The notes beneath the pieces are model-generated. The model was not told the DNA's origin, ran no database searches, and saw nothing but the letters and a program-made list of their open reading frames with translations. A program made the translations under genes and the position numbers. Below are positions 1 to 6,412 of a DNA stretch of 21,370 nucleotides, piece after piece. Source of the stretch: an uncultured Atopobiaceae bacterium (lineage in GTDB: Bacteria; Actinomycetota; Coriobacteriia; Coriobacteriales; Atopobiaceae); NCBI GenBank assembly GCA_905233865.1, contig CAJOGH010000002.1, forward strand, positions 1 to 21,370. Direction: 5' to 3'. How positions within the stretch are numbered: position 1 is the stretch's first letter; each line of letters starts with the position of its first letter.

Positions 1-1066
1 GCACCAGGATGCCGTCGGCCCCCGCCAGCGCCTCCGTCACGTCCAGGTCCTCGCAGAGCCTGTCGCCCTCAATCAGCTGGATGTCAACGTTGCGGCCAAA
101 GTGCACGCCCGCGTGGTGAAGCGCCTCGATGATGGACAGGTACGCGTCGGGAAGCTGCGTGTACTTGCCCACAACGGCAATCTTGACCTTGTCCTCCAGC
201 GCGTTGGCCGCGTGCATGTCGCGGGTGAAGGAGTACCAGTCGCCCATGTTGCCCTCACGGCGCTCCAGCCCCAGCTTGTCCAGAACTTGCAGGTCAAAGC
301 CCTGCTCCGCCAGGTGTTCGGGTACGTCGTAGATGGAGGCGCAGTCGGAGTTCTCAAACACGCACTCCGGGTCAACGTCGCAAAAGTGGGCGATCTTGGC
401 ACGAATTTCGTCGTCAACATGATGGTCGGAACGGCACACGATGAACTCGGGCTGGATGCCCAGGCTGCGCAGCTCCTTGACCGAGTGCTGCGTCGGTTTG
501 GTCTTGACCTCGTGCGCGGCGGCAATGTAGGGAACCAGGCTTACGTGGATGACCACCGTGTTGCCCACGCCCTTCTCCTTGCGGAACTGGCGCATCGCCT
601 CCACGAACGGCTGCGACTCGATGTCGCCGATGGTGCCGCCCAGCTCGGTGATGACGACGTCAGCCGCCGTCTCCTCCTCAATTCGGCGGAACCGGTCCTT
701 GATGGCATCGGTCACGTGGGGGATGACCTGCACGGTGCCGCCAAGGAAGTCGCCGGCGCGCTCACGGTTGATGAGCTGCGAGTAGATCGCGCCCGTCGTA
801 AAGTTGGACGCCCGCGTGAGGTTCTCGTCAATAAAGCGCTCGTAGTGGCCAAGGTCCAGGTCGGTCTCCTTGCCGTCCTCGGTCACGAACACCTCGCCGT
901 GCTGGTATGGGCTCATGGTTCCGGGATCCACGTTCAGATAAGGGTCTGCCTTCTGCATCATCACGTGGTAGCCGCGCGCCTTGAGAAGCCTCCCCAGCGA
1001 TGCCGCTGTGATGCCCTTGCCAAGCGATGAGACAACGCCACCGGTCACAAAGATATGTTTGGTCAT
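1..1066 (-). CDS. pyrG: CTP synthase, N-terminal part (runs off the window edge)
   Basis: CTP synthase makes CTP from UTP, ATP and glutamine in the cytoplasm, the last step of de novo pyrimidine nucleotide synthesis. Read on the minus strand from ATG 1066, the protein begins MTKHIFVTGGVVSSLGKG, the family's signature start containing the ATP-binding loop. It continues with KADPYLNVDPGTMSPYQHGE, then ELGGTIGDIES, then HEVKTKPTQHSVKEL, all conserved synthetase-domain segments. About 355 of the usual 530-550 residues are present. The linker and the beginning of the class I glutamine amidotransferase domain (VKIAVVGKYTQLPDAY) are visible near the edge, and the rest lies left of base 1. The start is fixed by a GGGAGGA ribosome binding site at 1071-1077. 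A TATGAT hexamer on the minus strand (1109-1114) could be its -10, but no convincing -35 is seen. Family identity is certain; only the 3' end is missing. Confidence 0.97.
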   Translation of the reverse strand, partial: MTKHIFVTGGVVSSLGKGITAASLGRLLKARGYHVMMQKADPYLNVDPGTMSPYQHGEVFVTEDGKETDLDLGHYERFIDENLTRASNFTTGAIYSQLINRERAGDFLGGTVQVIPHVTDAIKDRFRRIEEETAADVVITELGGTIGDIESQPFVEAMRQFRKEKGVGNTVVIHVSLVPYIAAAHEVKTKPTQHSVKELRSLGIQPEFIVCRSDHHVDDEIRAKIAHFCDVDPECVFENSDCASIYDVPEHLAEQGFDLQVLDKLGLERREGNMGDWYSFTRDMHAANALEDKVKIAVVGKYTQLPDAYLSIIEALHHAGVHFGRNVDIQLIEGDRLCEDLDVTEALAGADGILV

Positions 1067-1111
1067 GGAATCCTCCCGCAGTAACTCGCGCATTACCTAC
1101 GGGACTACATC

Positions 1112-1156
1112 ATAACTCCGCGCGCCCCTCTCTTGGCCGAGAAGAGCGCGCGCACG
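1112..1156. other. GC-rich inverted repeat between the Nif11-like gene and pyrG
   Basis: GCGCGC arms flank an inner CTCTT/AAGAG pair (about 1119-1155), giving a strong imperfect stem. No T-run follows in either direction, so it is not a canonical intrinsic terminator. It lies downstream of the small minus-strand gene and just upstream of pyrG, so it could separate the two transcripts or belong to the pyrG leader. Confidence 0.35.
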
Positions 1157-1226
1157 TGAGGCACACATTTGAATGATATGGCGATCTTCGCCTCACGGCC
1201 GTGTGACCTCGGGATGCAATGCGGGG

Positions 1227-1406
1227 CTAGCGGGTCATGGGCACCTGGTGCCAGACGGCGCGGAGATCGGAGGGACTCACGTTGTAGCCCATCTGGGCCC
1301 CAAGCTGGGCCACGCTGCCAGGATTGAACGAGTCCAGGCGCGCGAGCAGCTTTTGGTCGCTCACGACGGCGGTAAGGAGCTCTTTGGCTCTGGTTGTGGT
1401 ATCCAT
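1227..1406 (-). CDS. Small Nif11-like protein, 59 residues
   Basis: Read from ATG 1406 to TAG 1227, the product starts MDTTTRAKELLTAVVSDQKL and ends WHQVPMTR. Its pattern (helix with ELL..VVSD.KLLARL, then VAQLGAQMGYNVSPSDLRAVW) resembles the Nif11 domain (L..V..D..L...L...V...A...G[FY]....DL). That domain occurs alone or as the leader of some RiPP precursor peptides. Here there is no Gly-Gly cleavage site and no core region after the domain, so it looks like a stand-alone Nif11-type protein. No RiPP maturase or transporter is next to it. The upstream sequence has three tandem GGAAA units (about 1410-1428) serving as ribosome binding site. Codons end mostly in G or C, as in neighbouring real genes. 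The gene is likely real; the family assignment is by eye and moderate. Function unknown. Confidence 0.65.
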   Translation of the reverse strand: MDTTTRAKELLTAVVSDQKLLARLDSFNPGSVAQLGAQMGYNVSPSDLRAVWHQVPMTR

Positions 1407-1477
1407 GATGGTTTCCTTTCCTTTCCTTTGCGGCGCCGCTTGTGTGGTTTAGGTTCGACTTCATGGCGCCCGTCTGT

Positions 1478-1483
1478 ATTGTA
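1478..1483 (-). promoter_or_regulatory. Possible -10 box for the small Nif11-like gene
   Basis: TACAAT on the minus strand lies about 70 bases upstream of ATG 1406. Upstream TTTACG/TTTACC hexamers are present but at poor spacing (14 or 21). An imperfect palindrome, GTAAA-N4-TTTAC (1506-1519), sits just beyond and could be an operator shared with the divergent SHOCT gene. Confidence 0.3.
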
Positions 1484-1610
1484 CGCCATTCAGTTTGCGT
1501 AAAGGGTAAAAACGTTTACTTTTGCCCCAACCTGAAAGAAATCGATGTGCGCAGGCGCGTCCATGTCCCGCTCCTCCGTCCGCGAACTGCGACCTTCTGC
1601 CTAAAATGCC

Positions 1611-1640
1611 TTGCGCGACCTGCGCCAGGCGGCGTATACC
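1611..1640 (+). promoter_or_regulatory. Candidate promoter of the SHOCT-domain gene
   Basis: TTGCGC (1611-1616) and TATACC (1635-1640) are separated by 18 bases and lie 34 bases before ATG 1674. Both hexamers match the vegetative consensus at four of six positions, so this is plausible rather than certain. Confidence 0.4.
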
Positions 1641-1673
1641 TAGCAGTGGACAACCAAACCGAAGGGAGACCTC

Positions 1674-2153
1674 ATGGGCATCATCAAGACCGCCGGTCGC
1701 ATTGCCACCGCCGTCGCCGCGGCTCGTTCGGCCGCCAAGGCCGCGACCGCTCTGGGCTTTGTCGGAAACCTTGCGCTCAAGGCAGTGCCCAAGGGTGCGA
1801 GCCTGCTTGGTGGCCAGGAGGCTGAGCCGCCTGCCCTTCCTCAGCGCTCGGGCGGCATTGTTCCGCGCGCCATGCGCCCCGCCGTGGGCGCGCTTGCCGT
1901 TGCCACCGCAGGCGCTCTCGTGGCGCGCAAGGTGATCATCGTCCGCCGCCGCCGTCGCGCGGCCGCGGCAGAGGCCGCCGAGGAGGGTGTCGTTGTCCCG
2001 TTCGAGGACGCGCCCAACTACATGCAGGACAGCGTTGTCGTGCCCGCCATGTCACCCTACGAGGAGCTCGTGCAGCTCAAGGCCCTGCTGGACATGGACG
2101 CCATCACGCAGGAGGACTACGACCTCAAGAAGGCGCAGCTCCTGGGCGTCTAG
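1674..2153 (+). CDS. SHOCT-domain membrane-associated protein
   Basis: The product has 159 residues. The N-terminus (1-50) is an Ala-rich amphipathic stretch. Residues about 68-90 (AVGALAVATAGALVARKVII) form a probable membrane segment, followed at once by five arginines (91-95), which suggests a cytoplasmic C-terminus. Residues about 127-158 (SPYEELVQLKALLDMDAITQ then EDYDLKKAQLLGV) match SHOCT, a short C-terminal domain that typically ends in a 'G.IT..EFE.KK..LL' pattern and is found on proteins of diverse architecture. Its biochemical role is not established. A GGGAG ribosome binding site at 1664-1668 supports the ATG. The stop codon overlaps that of the convergent kinase-like gene. Specific function unknown; domain call fairly confident. 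Confidence 0.85.
   Translation: MGIIKTAGRIATAVAAARSAAKAATALGFVGNLALKAVPKGASLLGGQEAEPPALPQRSGGIVPRAMRPAVGALAVATAGALVARKVIIVRRRRRAAAAEAAEEGVVVPFEDAPNYMQDSVVVPAMSPYEELVQLKALLDMDAITQEDYDLKKAQLLGV
2150..2153. other. Shared CTAG stop of two convergent genes
   Basis: The palindrome CTAG supplies TAG to the SHOCT gene on the plus strand (2151-2153) and TAG to the kinase-like gene on the minus strand (2152-2150). The two genes overlap by four bases with no room for an intergenic terminator. Confidence 0.9.
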
Positions 2154-2968
2154 GACTGTCGGGGAAGCGCGAGTGTCCTTTGCAGCGCGCGTCGCGTTGC
2201 GGCAACGTACCCATGACCGTACAAGAGGCAGTGGTGCAGCAGTGGTGCCAGCTGATGCAGGCTCACGCGGTCCCGCCACCCAGGAGCCAGAGGCGACGCC
2301 TCCTCATAGCCTGCAAGGAACTCGTCCAGGCAGGGGTAGCCAAAGAGTGAGAGCATGGCCAGGTCGGTCTCTGCATGTCCGCCGTGCGCCATGGGGTCTA
2401 TGACAACTGCCTCTCCGTTAACAGCGTCTGTGAGCAGGTTGCCTGCCCAGAGGTCACCGTGGAGTCGTGCGGCAGCAGCACCGCCCGCGCGCACGAGCGC
2501 AGGCTGCGGATGGTCGAGCTCCCCCGCGCGTAGGCGCTCGCAGACGGACGTCACGAGGCTCTTGTCGCCAGGACCTAGAACGCCCAACTCGCAGGCGGGG
2601 TCGGCGTAGGCCTCAAGACGCTTCGCGTATGAGGCTCCCCACGCCTTGGAGTCGGGATCGTCCTTCGCGAGGACAGGCGTGAGGGTGTCAGCGATGACAT
2701 AGCCGGGGCCGTCCCAGCCAGGCGGCGGCGCGCCAAACCAGGGCGCTCCCGCGGCATGGGTTCGCGCCAGCGCCGCCCCGGCCGCGCGGGCCGATGACGG
2801 CGAGGGCAATCCCTGCTCTATACGCTCTTCCTCGAGCGCGGTGGCGCCCGCCTGCACAACGGTTGCCACACGGATGCCCCCAGACGCCGAGGCCTCGGCT
2901 AGCCAGTGAAGTGCTGCGGCCTCGCCAAGCAGGTCGGCCCCGTGGGCGGTCTTTACGAACGTGCGCAT
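2150..2968 (-). CDS. Fructosamine kinase family protein (aminoglycoside phosphotransferase-like fold)
   Basis: The 272-residue product has the layout of the fructosamine/ketosamine-3-kinase family, which phosphorylates sugar-amine adducts so that they break down (protein deglycation). Visible features are an N-terminal FVKTAHG (K6, the nucleotide-binding lysine position) with E16 in the following helix, the catalytic loop HGDLWAGN (170-177, D172 as base, N177 for metal) and the metal-binding DPMAHGGHAETDLAM (D191) in place of DFG. Length is normal for bacterial members. ATG 2968 is chosen because a GGGGG-containing ribosome binding site (about 2974-2980) precedes it and the homologous region begins there; the frame stays open to 3187 but that part overlaps the divergent helicase promoter. 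The gene converges on the SHOCT gene and diverges from the helicase. The true substrate could be another small molecule. Confidence 0.85.
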   Translation of the reverse strand: MRTFVKTAHGADLLGEAAALHWLAEASASGGIRVATVVQAGATALEEERIEQGLPSPSSARAAGAALARTHAAGAPWFGAPPPGWDGPGYVIADTLTPVLAKDDPDSKAWGASYAKRLEAYADPACELGVLGPGDKSLVTSVCERLRAGELDHPQPALVRAGGAAAARLHGDLWAGNLLTDAVNGEAVVIDPMAHGGHAETDLAMLSLFGYPCLDEFLAGYEEASPLAPGWRDRVSLHQLAPLLHHCLLYGHGYVAATRRALQRTLALPRQS

Positions 2969-3062
2969 GGTCTGCCCCCTTGCATGTGGCGTACACGGTC
3001 GATTGTAGCCAAGGGAGTTGCGCGTTACCTGTGGGTTTGTGGGGGCGCGGCTCGATGCGGGG

Positions 3063-3068
3063 TACAAT
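3063..3068 (+). promoter_or_regulatory. Possible -10 box of the DEAD-box helicase gene
   Basis: TACAAT lies 42 bases before ATG 3111. No good -35 is seen at 16-18 bases, only TTGTGG at about 20. The helicase has a modest ribosome binding site (AGGA, about 3098-3101). Confidence 0.35.
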
Positions 3069-3110
3069 TTGCAGGTTATCGCACCACGAACATCGTTAGG
3101 AACCCCGTAG

Positions 3111-4748
3111 ATGACACGCTTTTCCGACCTCGGCCTCTCTGGGCAGACGCTCAAGGCCGTTGACGACCTCGGATACACCGAGCCCACTCCCGTTCAGGCC
3201 CAGGCCATTCCCGCCGTCCTCGCTGGGCGCGACGTGATCGCGGCCGCAAAGACCGGCACTGGCAAGACCGCCGCCTTTGGCCTGCCCCTCATGGACCAGC
3301 TTCCCCACGCCCGTCATGGGCAGGGACCGCTGGCGCTGGTGGTCACGCCCACCCGCGAGCTTGCCATGCAGATTCAGGAGGTCTGCCGTGCCGTTGCCAA
3401 GCGCACCGGTCACCGCGTTACCTGCGTGGTGGGTGGCGTCAAGATCGGCCCGCAGCAGCAGGAGCTCAAGCGCGGCTGCGACCTGCTCATCGCGACGCCC
3501 GGTCGCCTGGTGGACCTGCTCAACCAGGGAATCGCGAGCCTGGACCAGGTGCAGACGCTCGTGCTTGACGAGGCTGACCGCATGCTGGACATGGGCTTTC
3601 TGCCCGACATGCGTCGCATCGTCAGCCGCTGCCCCGCCGACCGTCAGACGCTGCTCTTTAGCGCCACGATCGATGCGGCCATCCAGAAGAACATGGCCCA
3701 CCTGCTCACGGACCCCGTGTTCGTGGAGATCGCGCACAAGGGCGAGGTTGCCGACACGATTGACCACTACCTGATTCGCGTGGACCAGCGCGCCAAGCAT
3801 GACCTGCTTATCGCGCTGCTCAAGGAGAAGGGTGCCGGCCGCGTCATTGTGTTCGCGCGGACGCGGCACCGTGCGGACGCGTGCCGTCGCAAGCTGCGCC
3901 GTGCGGGCTTCTCCTGCGAGGCCATTCACTCTGACCGCAACCAGAACCAGCGCAAGCGCGCGCTGGACGCGTTTGCCGCCGGTGACGTCGACGTGCTCGT
4001 GGCCACCGACGTGCTCGCGCGCGGCATCGACATCCCGCAGGTGAGCTATGTCGTCAACATGGATATCCCGCTGCAGGCCGAGGACTACGTGCACCGCGTG
4101 GGCCGCGCAGGCCGCGCGGGTCACGACGGCTGGGCCGTCACCTTCGTGACGCCCGAGAATGCCGACGAGCTCCGCGACATCCAGAGGCTCATCAAGCGCG
4201 AGATCCCCTCGATGGAGCTGGCCACCTTTGGCGAGGCCGAGATGGAGGCCGTCGTGGCCGCCAAGGCGGCGCTGGGCCAGACGGGCGGGTACCAGGGTCG
4301 CGGCCCGCGGGGCGACCAGTCGCAGGTTCGCGGTCGCAGCGGTCGCGGCAAGGGCAAGAAGGGCGACGCTCCTGCTAGCAAGAGCAAGGAGCAGTCCGGT
4401 CGTCGTCGCAAGCGTCATCGCGGCGGCTCTCAGGGCGTGGACACGGAGGTCGAGGCCGTTCGCCGCGAGCAGCAGGCCAAGGCCGAGGCCAGGGGTCGCA
4501 GCAATGACGATGCCAGCCAGGGCGGCGAGGGCAAGCGCCCCGGTCGTCGCAAGCATCGTGGCGGAAAGCGCGGCCAGGGCTCGCAGCCCCAGACCACGCA
4601 GCAGGCCGGCGAGCGCAGGCCTCGCCAGAAGGCAAGCCAGGGTAACGGTGGCACCAGCTCCCACCATGGCAAGGGCGCCACTCGTGACAACCGCCCTGGT
4701 CGCGCTATGCGCGCGGGCAAGGTTACGGGCTCGCGGCGAGGAAGGTAG
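3111..4748 (+). CDS. DEAD-box ATP-dependent RNA helicase with long basic tail
   Basis: An ATP-driven RNA unwinding/remodelling protein of 545 residues, typically involved in ribosome assembly, mRNA turnover or cold growth. All motifs are present: Q motif (F4SDLGL...PTPVQ29), Walker A AAKTGTGKT (45-53), PTRELA (80-85), TPGR (129-132), DEAD (153-156), SAT (184-186), VIVFARTRHRAD (motif IV), ARGID (303-307) and HRVGRAGRAG (328-337). The helicase core ends near 375. Residues about 385-545 are a low-complexity Arg/Gly/Lys/Gln tail with recurring basic boxes such as GRRRKRHRGG and GRRKHRGGKRG, likely an RNA-binding extension. The layout is RhlE/DeaD-like, but the tail cannot assign a subfamily. Transcribed alone and ended by the terminator at 4774. 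Confidence 0.95.
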   Translation: MTRFSDLGLSGQTLKAVDDLGYTEPTPVQAQAIPAVLAGRDVIAAAKTGTGKTAAFGLPLMDQLPHARHGQGPLALVVTPTRELAMQIQEVCRAVAKRTGHRVTCVVGGVKIGPQQQELKRGCDLLIATPGRLVDLLNQGIASLDQVQTLVLDEADRMLDMGFLPDMRRIVSRCPADRQTLLFSATIDAAIQKNMAHLLTDPVFVEIAHKGEVADTIDHYLIRVDQRAKHDLLIALLKEKGAGRVIVFARTRHRADACRRKLRRAGFSCEAIHSDRNQNQRKRALDAFAAGDVDVLVATDVLARGIDIPQVSYVVNMDIPLQAEDYVHRVGRAGRAGHDGWAVTFVTPENADELRDIQRLIKREIPSMELATFGEAEMEAVVAAKAALGQTGGYQGRGPRGDQSQVRGRSGRGKGKKGDAPASKSKEQSGRRRKRHRGGSQGVDTEVEAVRREQQAKAEARGRSNDDASQGGEGKRPGRRKHRGGKRGQGSQPQTTQQAGERRPRQKASQGNGGTSSHHGKGATRDNRPGRAMRAGKVTGSRRGR

Positions 4749-4773
4749 TGCCCCCGCTCATAGGTTCGCATGT

Positions 4774-4814
4774 GGCGCCCCGTCGACCGTTGGTTTGGCG
4801 GGGCGCCCGCTTTT
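4774..4814 (+). terminator. Rho-independent terminator after the helicase gene
   Basis: A perfect 9-bp inverted repeat, GGCGCCCCG (4774-4782) and CGGGGCGCC (4799-4807), is followed by CGC and a short T-run (TTTT, 4811-4814). It lies 26 bases after the helicase stop. Confidence 0.8.
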
Positions 4815-4839
4815 ACCTGCATGTACACAAATGGTGACA

Positions 4840-4866
4840 TTTCTTGCCACTAACGCGTGGCAGAAA
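4840..4866. promoter_or_regulatory. Imperfect palindrome upstream of the DUF3800 gene
   Basis: TTTCT(T)GCCAC and GTGGCAGAAA form a near-perfect inverted repeat around a 6-base centre (4851-4856). It lies about 30 bases upstream of the -35 and has no T-run. It could be an operator or a hairpin; not assigned. Confidence 0.4.
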
Positions 4867-4895
4867 TCAATCATCTGTCTGCGTGAAACCGGCTC

Positions 4896-4925
4896 TTGCT
4901 AGTCTTGCTGTCTATGTGGGATAAT
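4896..4925 (+). promoter_or_regulatory. Candidate promoter of the DUF3800 gene
   Basis: TTGCTA (4896-4901) and GATAAT (4920-4925) are separated by 18 bases. Transcription from here would give a leader of about 77 bases containing a small hairpin (4949-4961, CTGGA/TCCAG) and the perfect 20-bp palindrome at 4965-4984. Confidence 0.55.
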
Positions 4926-4964
4926 GACGCTACCAAAAGGGTCAAGCCCTGGAGGTTCCAGAAC

Positions 4965-4984
4965 GGCGAGGTACGTACCTCGCC
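4965..4984. promoter_or_regulatory. Perfect 20-bp palindrome in the DUF3800 leader
   Basis: GGCGAGGTACGTACCTCGCC equals its own reverse complement. It sits between the promoter and the ribosome binding site and is followed by ATTTCTGTATAT. It could act as an operator for a dimeric repressor or as an RNA hairpin/attenuator just before the start region. Confidence 0.6.
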
Positions 4985-5008
4985 ATTTCTGTATATCGAG
5001 GAGGCCGG

Positions 5009-5683
5009 TTGGAACGGCTGAACCTACATATCGACGAAGCGGGAAACCAGGACCTTTCCGAAGGATTGTACCTGGTTGCGGTCGTGCTGCACAACCATGA
5101 TGACGATGTCGCGGCGCCGATACTGGCATACGAGGAGCGACTGCGCTCCGCAGGGTTGAAGGATATCCCGTTCCACGGCAAGGACCTGCTTCATGGCCAC
5201 GGGCTGTACGAGACAATGGCCGTGGGTGACCGGAAACGCCTGCTCACTCAATTTGCGCGACTCATGCGCTCCCTCCCTGTCAGCTACTTCGTCCTTAGAT
5301 ACAGCAAAGGCGAAACCCACGACCACAGGGAGCTGGAGGCGAGGATACGCCGCGATTTGTCGTCGCTGGTCTTCGATCACCTCAGCTACTTCCAGGCGTT
5401 CGACACGATTTCCGTCTATTACGACGACGGCCAGAAGGCCTTGAGCATCGCACTTCACGACGCGCTCGAGTATGTGCTCGCAAACAATGTCGCCGACTAC
5501 CGAGACGCGGACCATTCCGCCAGGAGGCTACTACAGGCAGCAGATTACGCATGTACCGTAGAGCGGGCCTCGATAGCCTACAACGCGGGCGCGCCGACGA
5601 AGACCCATGAGCGGTTCTTTGGGAATCGCCGAAACTTCATGCAGTCTTTCATGAAGCAGCTTTCTCGCAAGCGCTTTTCCTGA
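5009..5683 (+). CDS. DUF3800 domain protein (predicted metal-dependent, RNase H-like)
   Basis: The 224-residue product starts MERLNLHIDEAGNQ and carries the DUF3800 pattern: an acidic pair after the first strand (D9-E10, IDEAG), an acidic strand YYDDG (D139-D140) and the C-terminal LLQAADYAC (Q176, D179), where the domain closes its putative active site. The arrangement of conserved acids resembles RNase H-like nucleases, which is inference from the motif layout; enzymatic activity of the family is not settled. DUF3800 genes are scattered in bacterial accessory regions, often near restriction or mobile genes. Here the next sequence downstream is an HsdS remnant. The start is TTG at 5009, set by AGGAGG (4999-5004). 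Base composition is visibly less GC-rich than the helicase or ppc, consistent with acquisition. Confidence 0.8.
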   Translation: MERLNLHIDEAGNQDLSEGLYLVAVVLHNHDDDVAAPILAYEERLRSAGLKDIPFHGKDLLHGHGLYETMAVGDRKRLLTQFARLMRSLPVSYFVLRYSKGETHDHRELEARIRRDLSSLVFDHLSYFQAFDTISVYYDDGQKALSIALHDALEYVLANNVADYRDADHSARRLLQAADYACTVERASIAYNAGAPTKTHERFFGNRRNFMQSFMKQLSRKRFS

Positions 5684-5694
5684 ACAGATATCCC

Positions 5695-5916
5695 TTAGGG
5701 TAGCTCCACTTCGGATACGTCAATCTCGCCTGACATCAACCTCGGCAACAAAGCACCCCGCAGCTCGCCGAGCCTGTGCGACTGAACCTTGAGCCCAACC
5801 ATTTCGTCAACGATTGGCTGCATTTGCGCGGCGAGCTCCTCCATCCGATTTGCCGGTGGAATAAACACCTCATTTTTGCCCGCTGTTGTATGTCTGAATG
5901 GACAAACCTCTTGGTA
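5695..5916 (-). pseudogene. Type I restriction specificity subunit (HsdS), C-terminal fragment
   Basis: Minus-strand translation gives 73 residues ending at TAA 5695. The middle reads GKNEVFIPPANRMEELAAQM and the end LGELRGALLPRLMSGEIDVS. The 'FIPP...E' turn, the long helix and the terminal 'LR.ALLP.LMSGEIDVS' are the classic C-terminus of HsdS proteins, which choose the target sequence for type I restriction-modification. An in-frame stop (5917-5919) lies at the broken end. No start codon with ribosome binding site, target-recognition domain, hsdM or hsdR is present. It is a relic of a lost type I R-M locus, tail-to-tail with the DUF3800 gene. Confidence 0.75.
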
Positions 5917-5917
5917 T

Positions 5918-6046
5918 CACAAGCTGCGGTACAAGATCGACGTGCTGCAGCGCCTGCTCGGCATAGTCCAGCGGCCTATGAGCCAGGCCATGATCCAGAG
6001 GGAAACCGCACTGTTCTATGGCCTGAGGTCCATTAGCATTGCCTGA
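5918..6046 (+). pseudogene. 3' remnant of an unidentified plus-strand gene
   Basis: From the break point of the HsdS fragment to TGA 6046, one plus frame encodes HKLRYKIDVLQRLLGIVQRP then MSQAMIQRETALFYGLRSIS. Nearly all codons end in G or C, as in the real genes here, while the same frame before 5918 loses this bias. This suggests the last 42 codons of a once longer plus-strand gene. I do not recognise the family. No ribosome binding site or start belongs to it. It could alternatively be a chance open frame. Confidence 0.35.
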
Positions 6047-6072
6047 TCTCACGTGCTTTTGGAGACGCGCCG

Positions 6073-6201
6073 TGCGTTTCTGTTCCTAATTGGCCCTCCA
6101 ACTCTGCTCCTTGCGGTCTTTTGCCGGACAAACCCCCATATAACCGTTGCGCATTAGGGCCAAGGAGCCCAATCAGAGGGCCAATTAGGAACAGAAACGC
6201 A
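6073..6201. repeat. 129-bp element with perfect 26-bp terminal inverted repeats
   Basis: The left arm (6073-6098, beginning TGCGTTTCTGTTCC) and right arm (6176-6201) are exact reverse complements over 26 bases. They extend to 29 of 30 if the flanking GCC/GGC is counted. A second, inner inverted pair (GCTCCTTG near 6106 and CAAGGAGC near 6161) is nested inside. No open frame is convincing and no clear target-site duplication is seen. The shape fits a MITE-like miniature element or a long hairpin RNA. It lies between the defence relic and ppc. Confidence 0.7.
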
Positions 6202-6412
6202 TGGCAGCACCCAAGCGGCCGCCCCTCTTCTGCCACATATGGGTCACCAAGCCTTAACGTCGCGTTCACATGGCTGCGCTACCATACGTGACGCTTCGTG
6301 GAGTCGAAGCTGCGGCGCAGGCTTTGGGCCTGGTACGGATGACCGGCACGTGCGAGTGATTCGCGCAGGTCACAGATGGGCAACCTGGGTCGTGGCACTA
6401 AGGAGGAAAACC

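Noticed and set aside
101..1030. Plus-strand frame of 309 codons over pyrG
   Set aside because: pyrG on the minus strand is unmistakable; this frame is its mirror.
3096..4667. Minus-strand frame of 523 codons opposite the helicase
   Set aside because: Antisense shadow of the DEAD-box gene, with Ala/Leu/Gly-rich low complexity.
6033..6269. 78-codon minus-strand frame across the 129-bp palindromic element
   Set aside because: It spans both inverted arms, has no ribosome binding site, and its sequence is dictated by the repeat.
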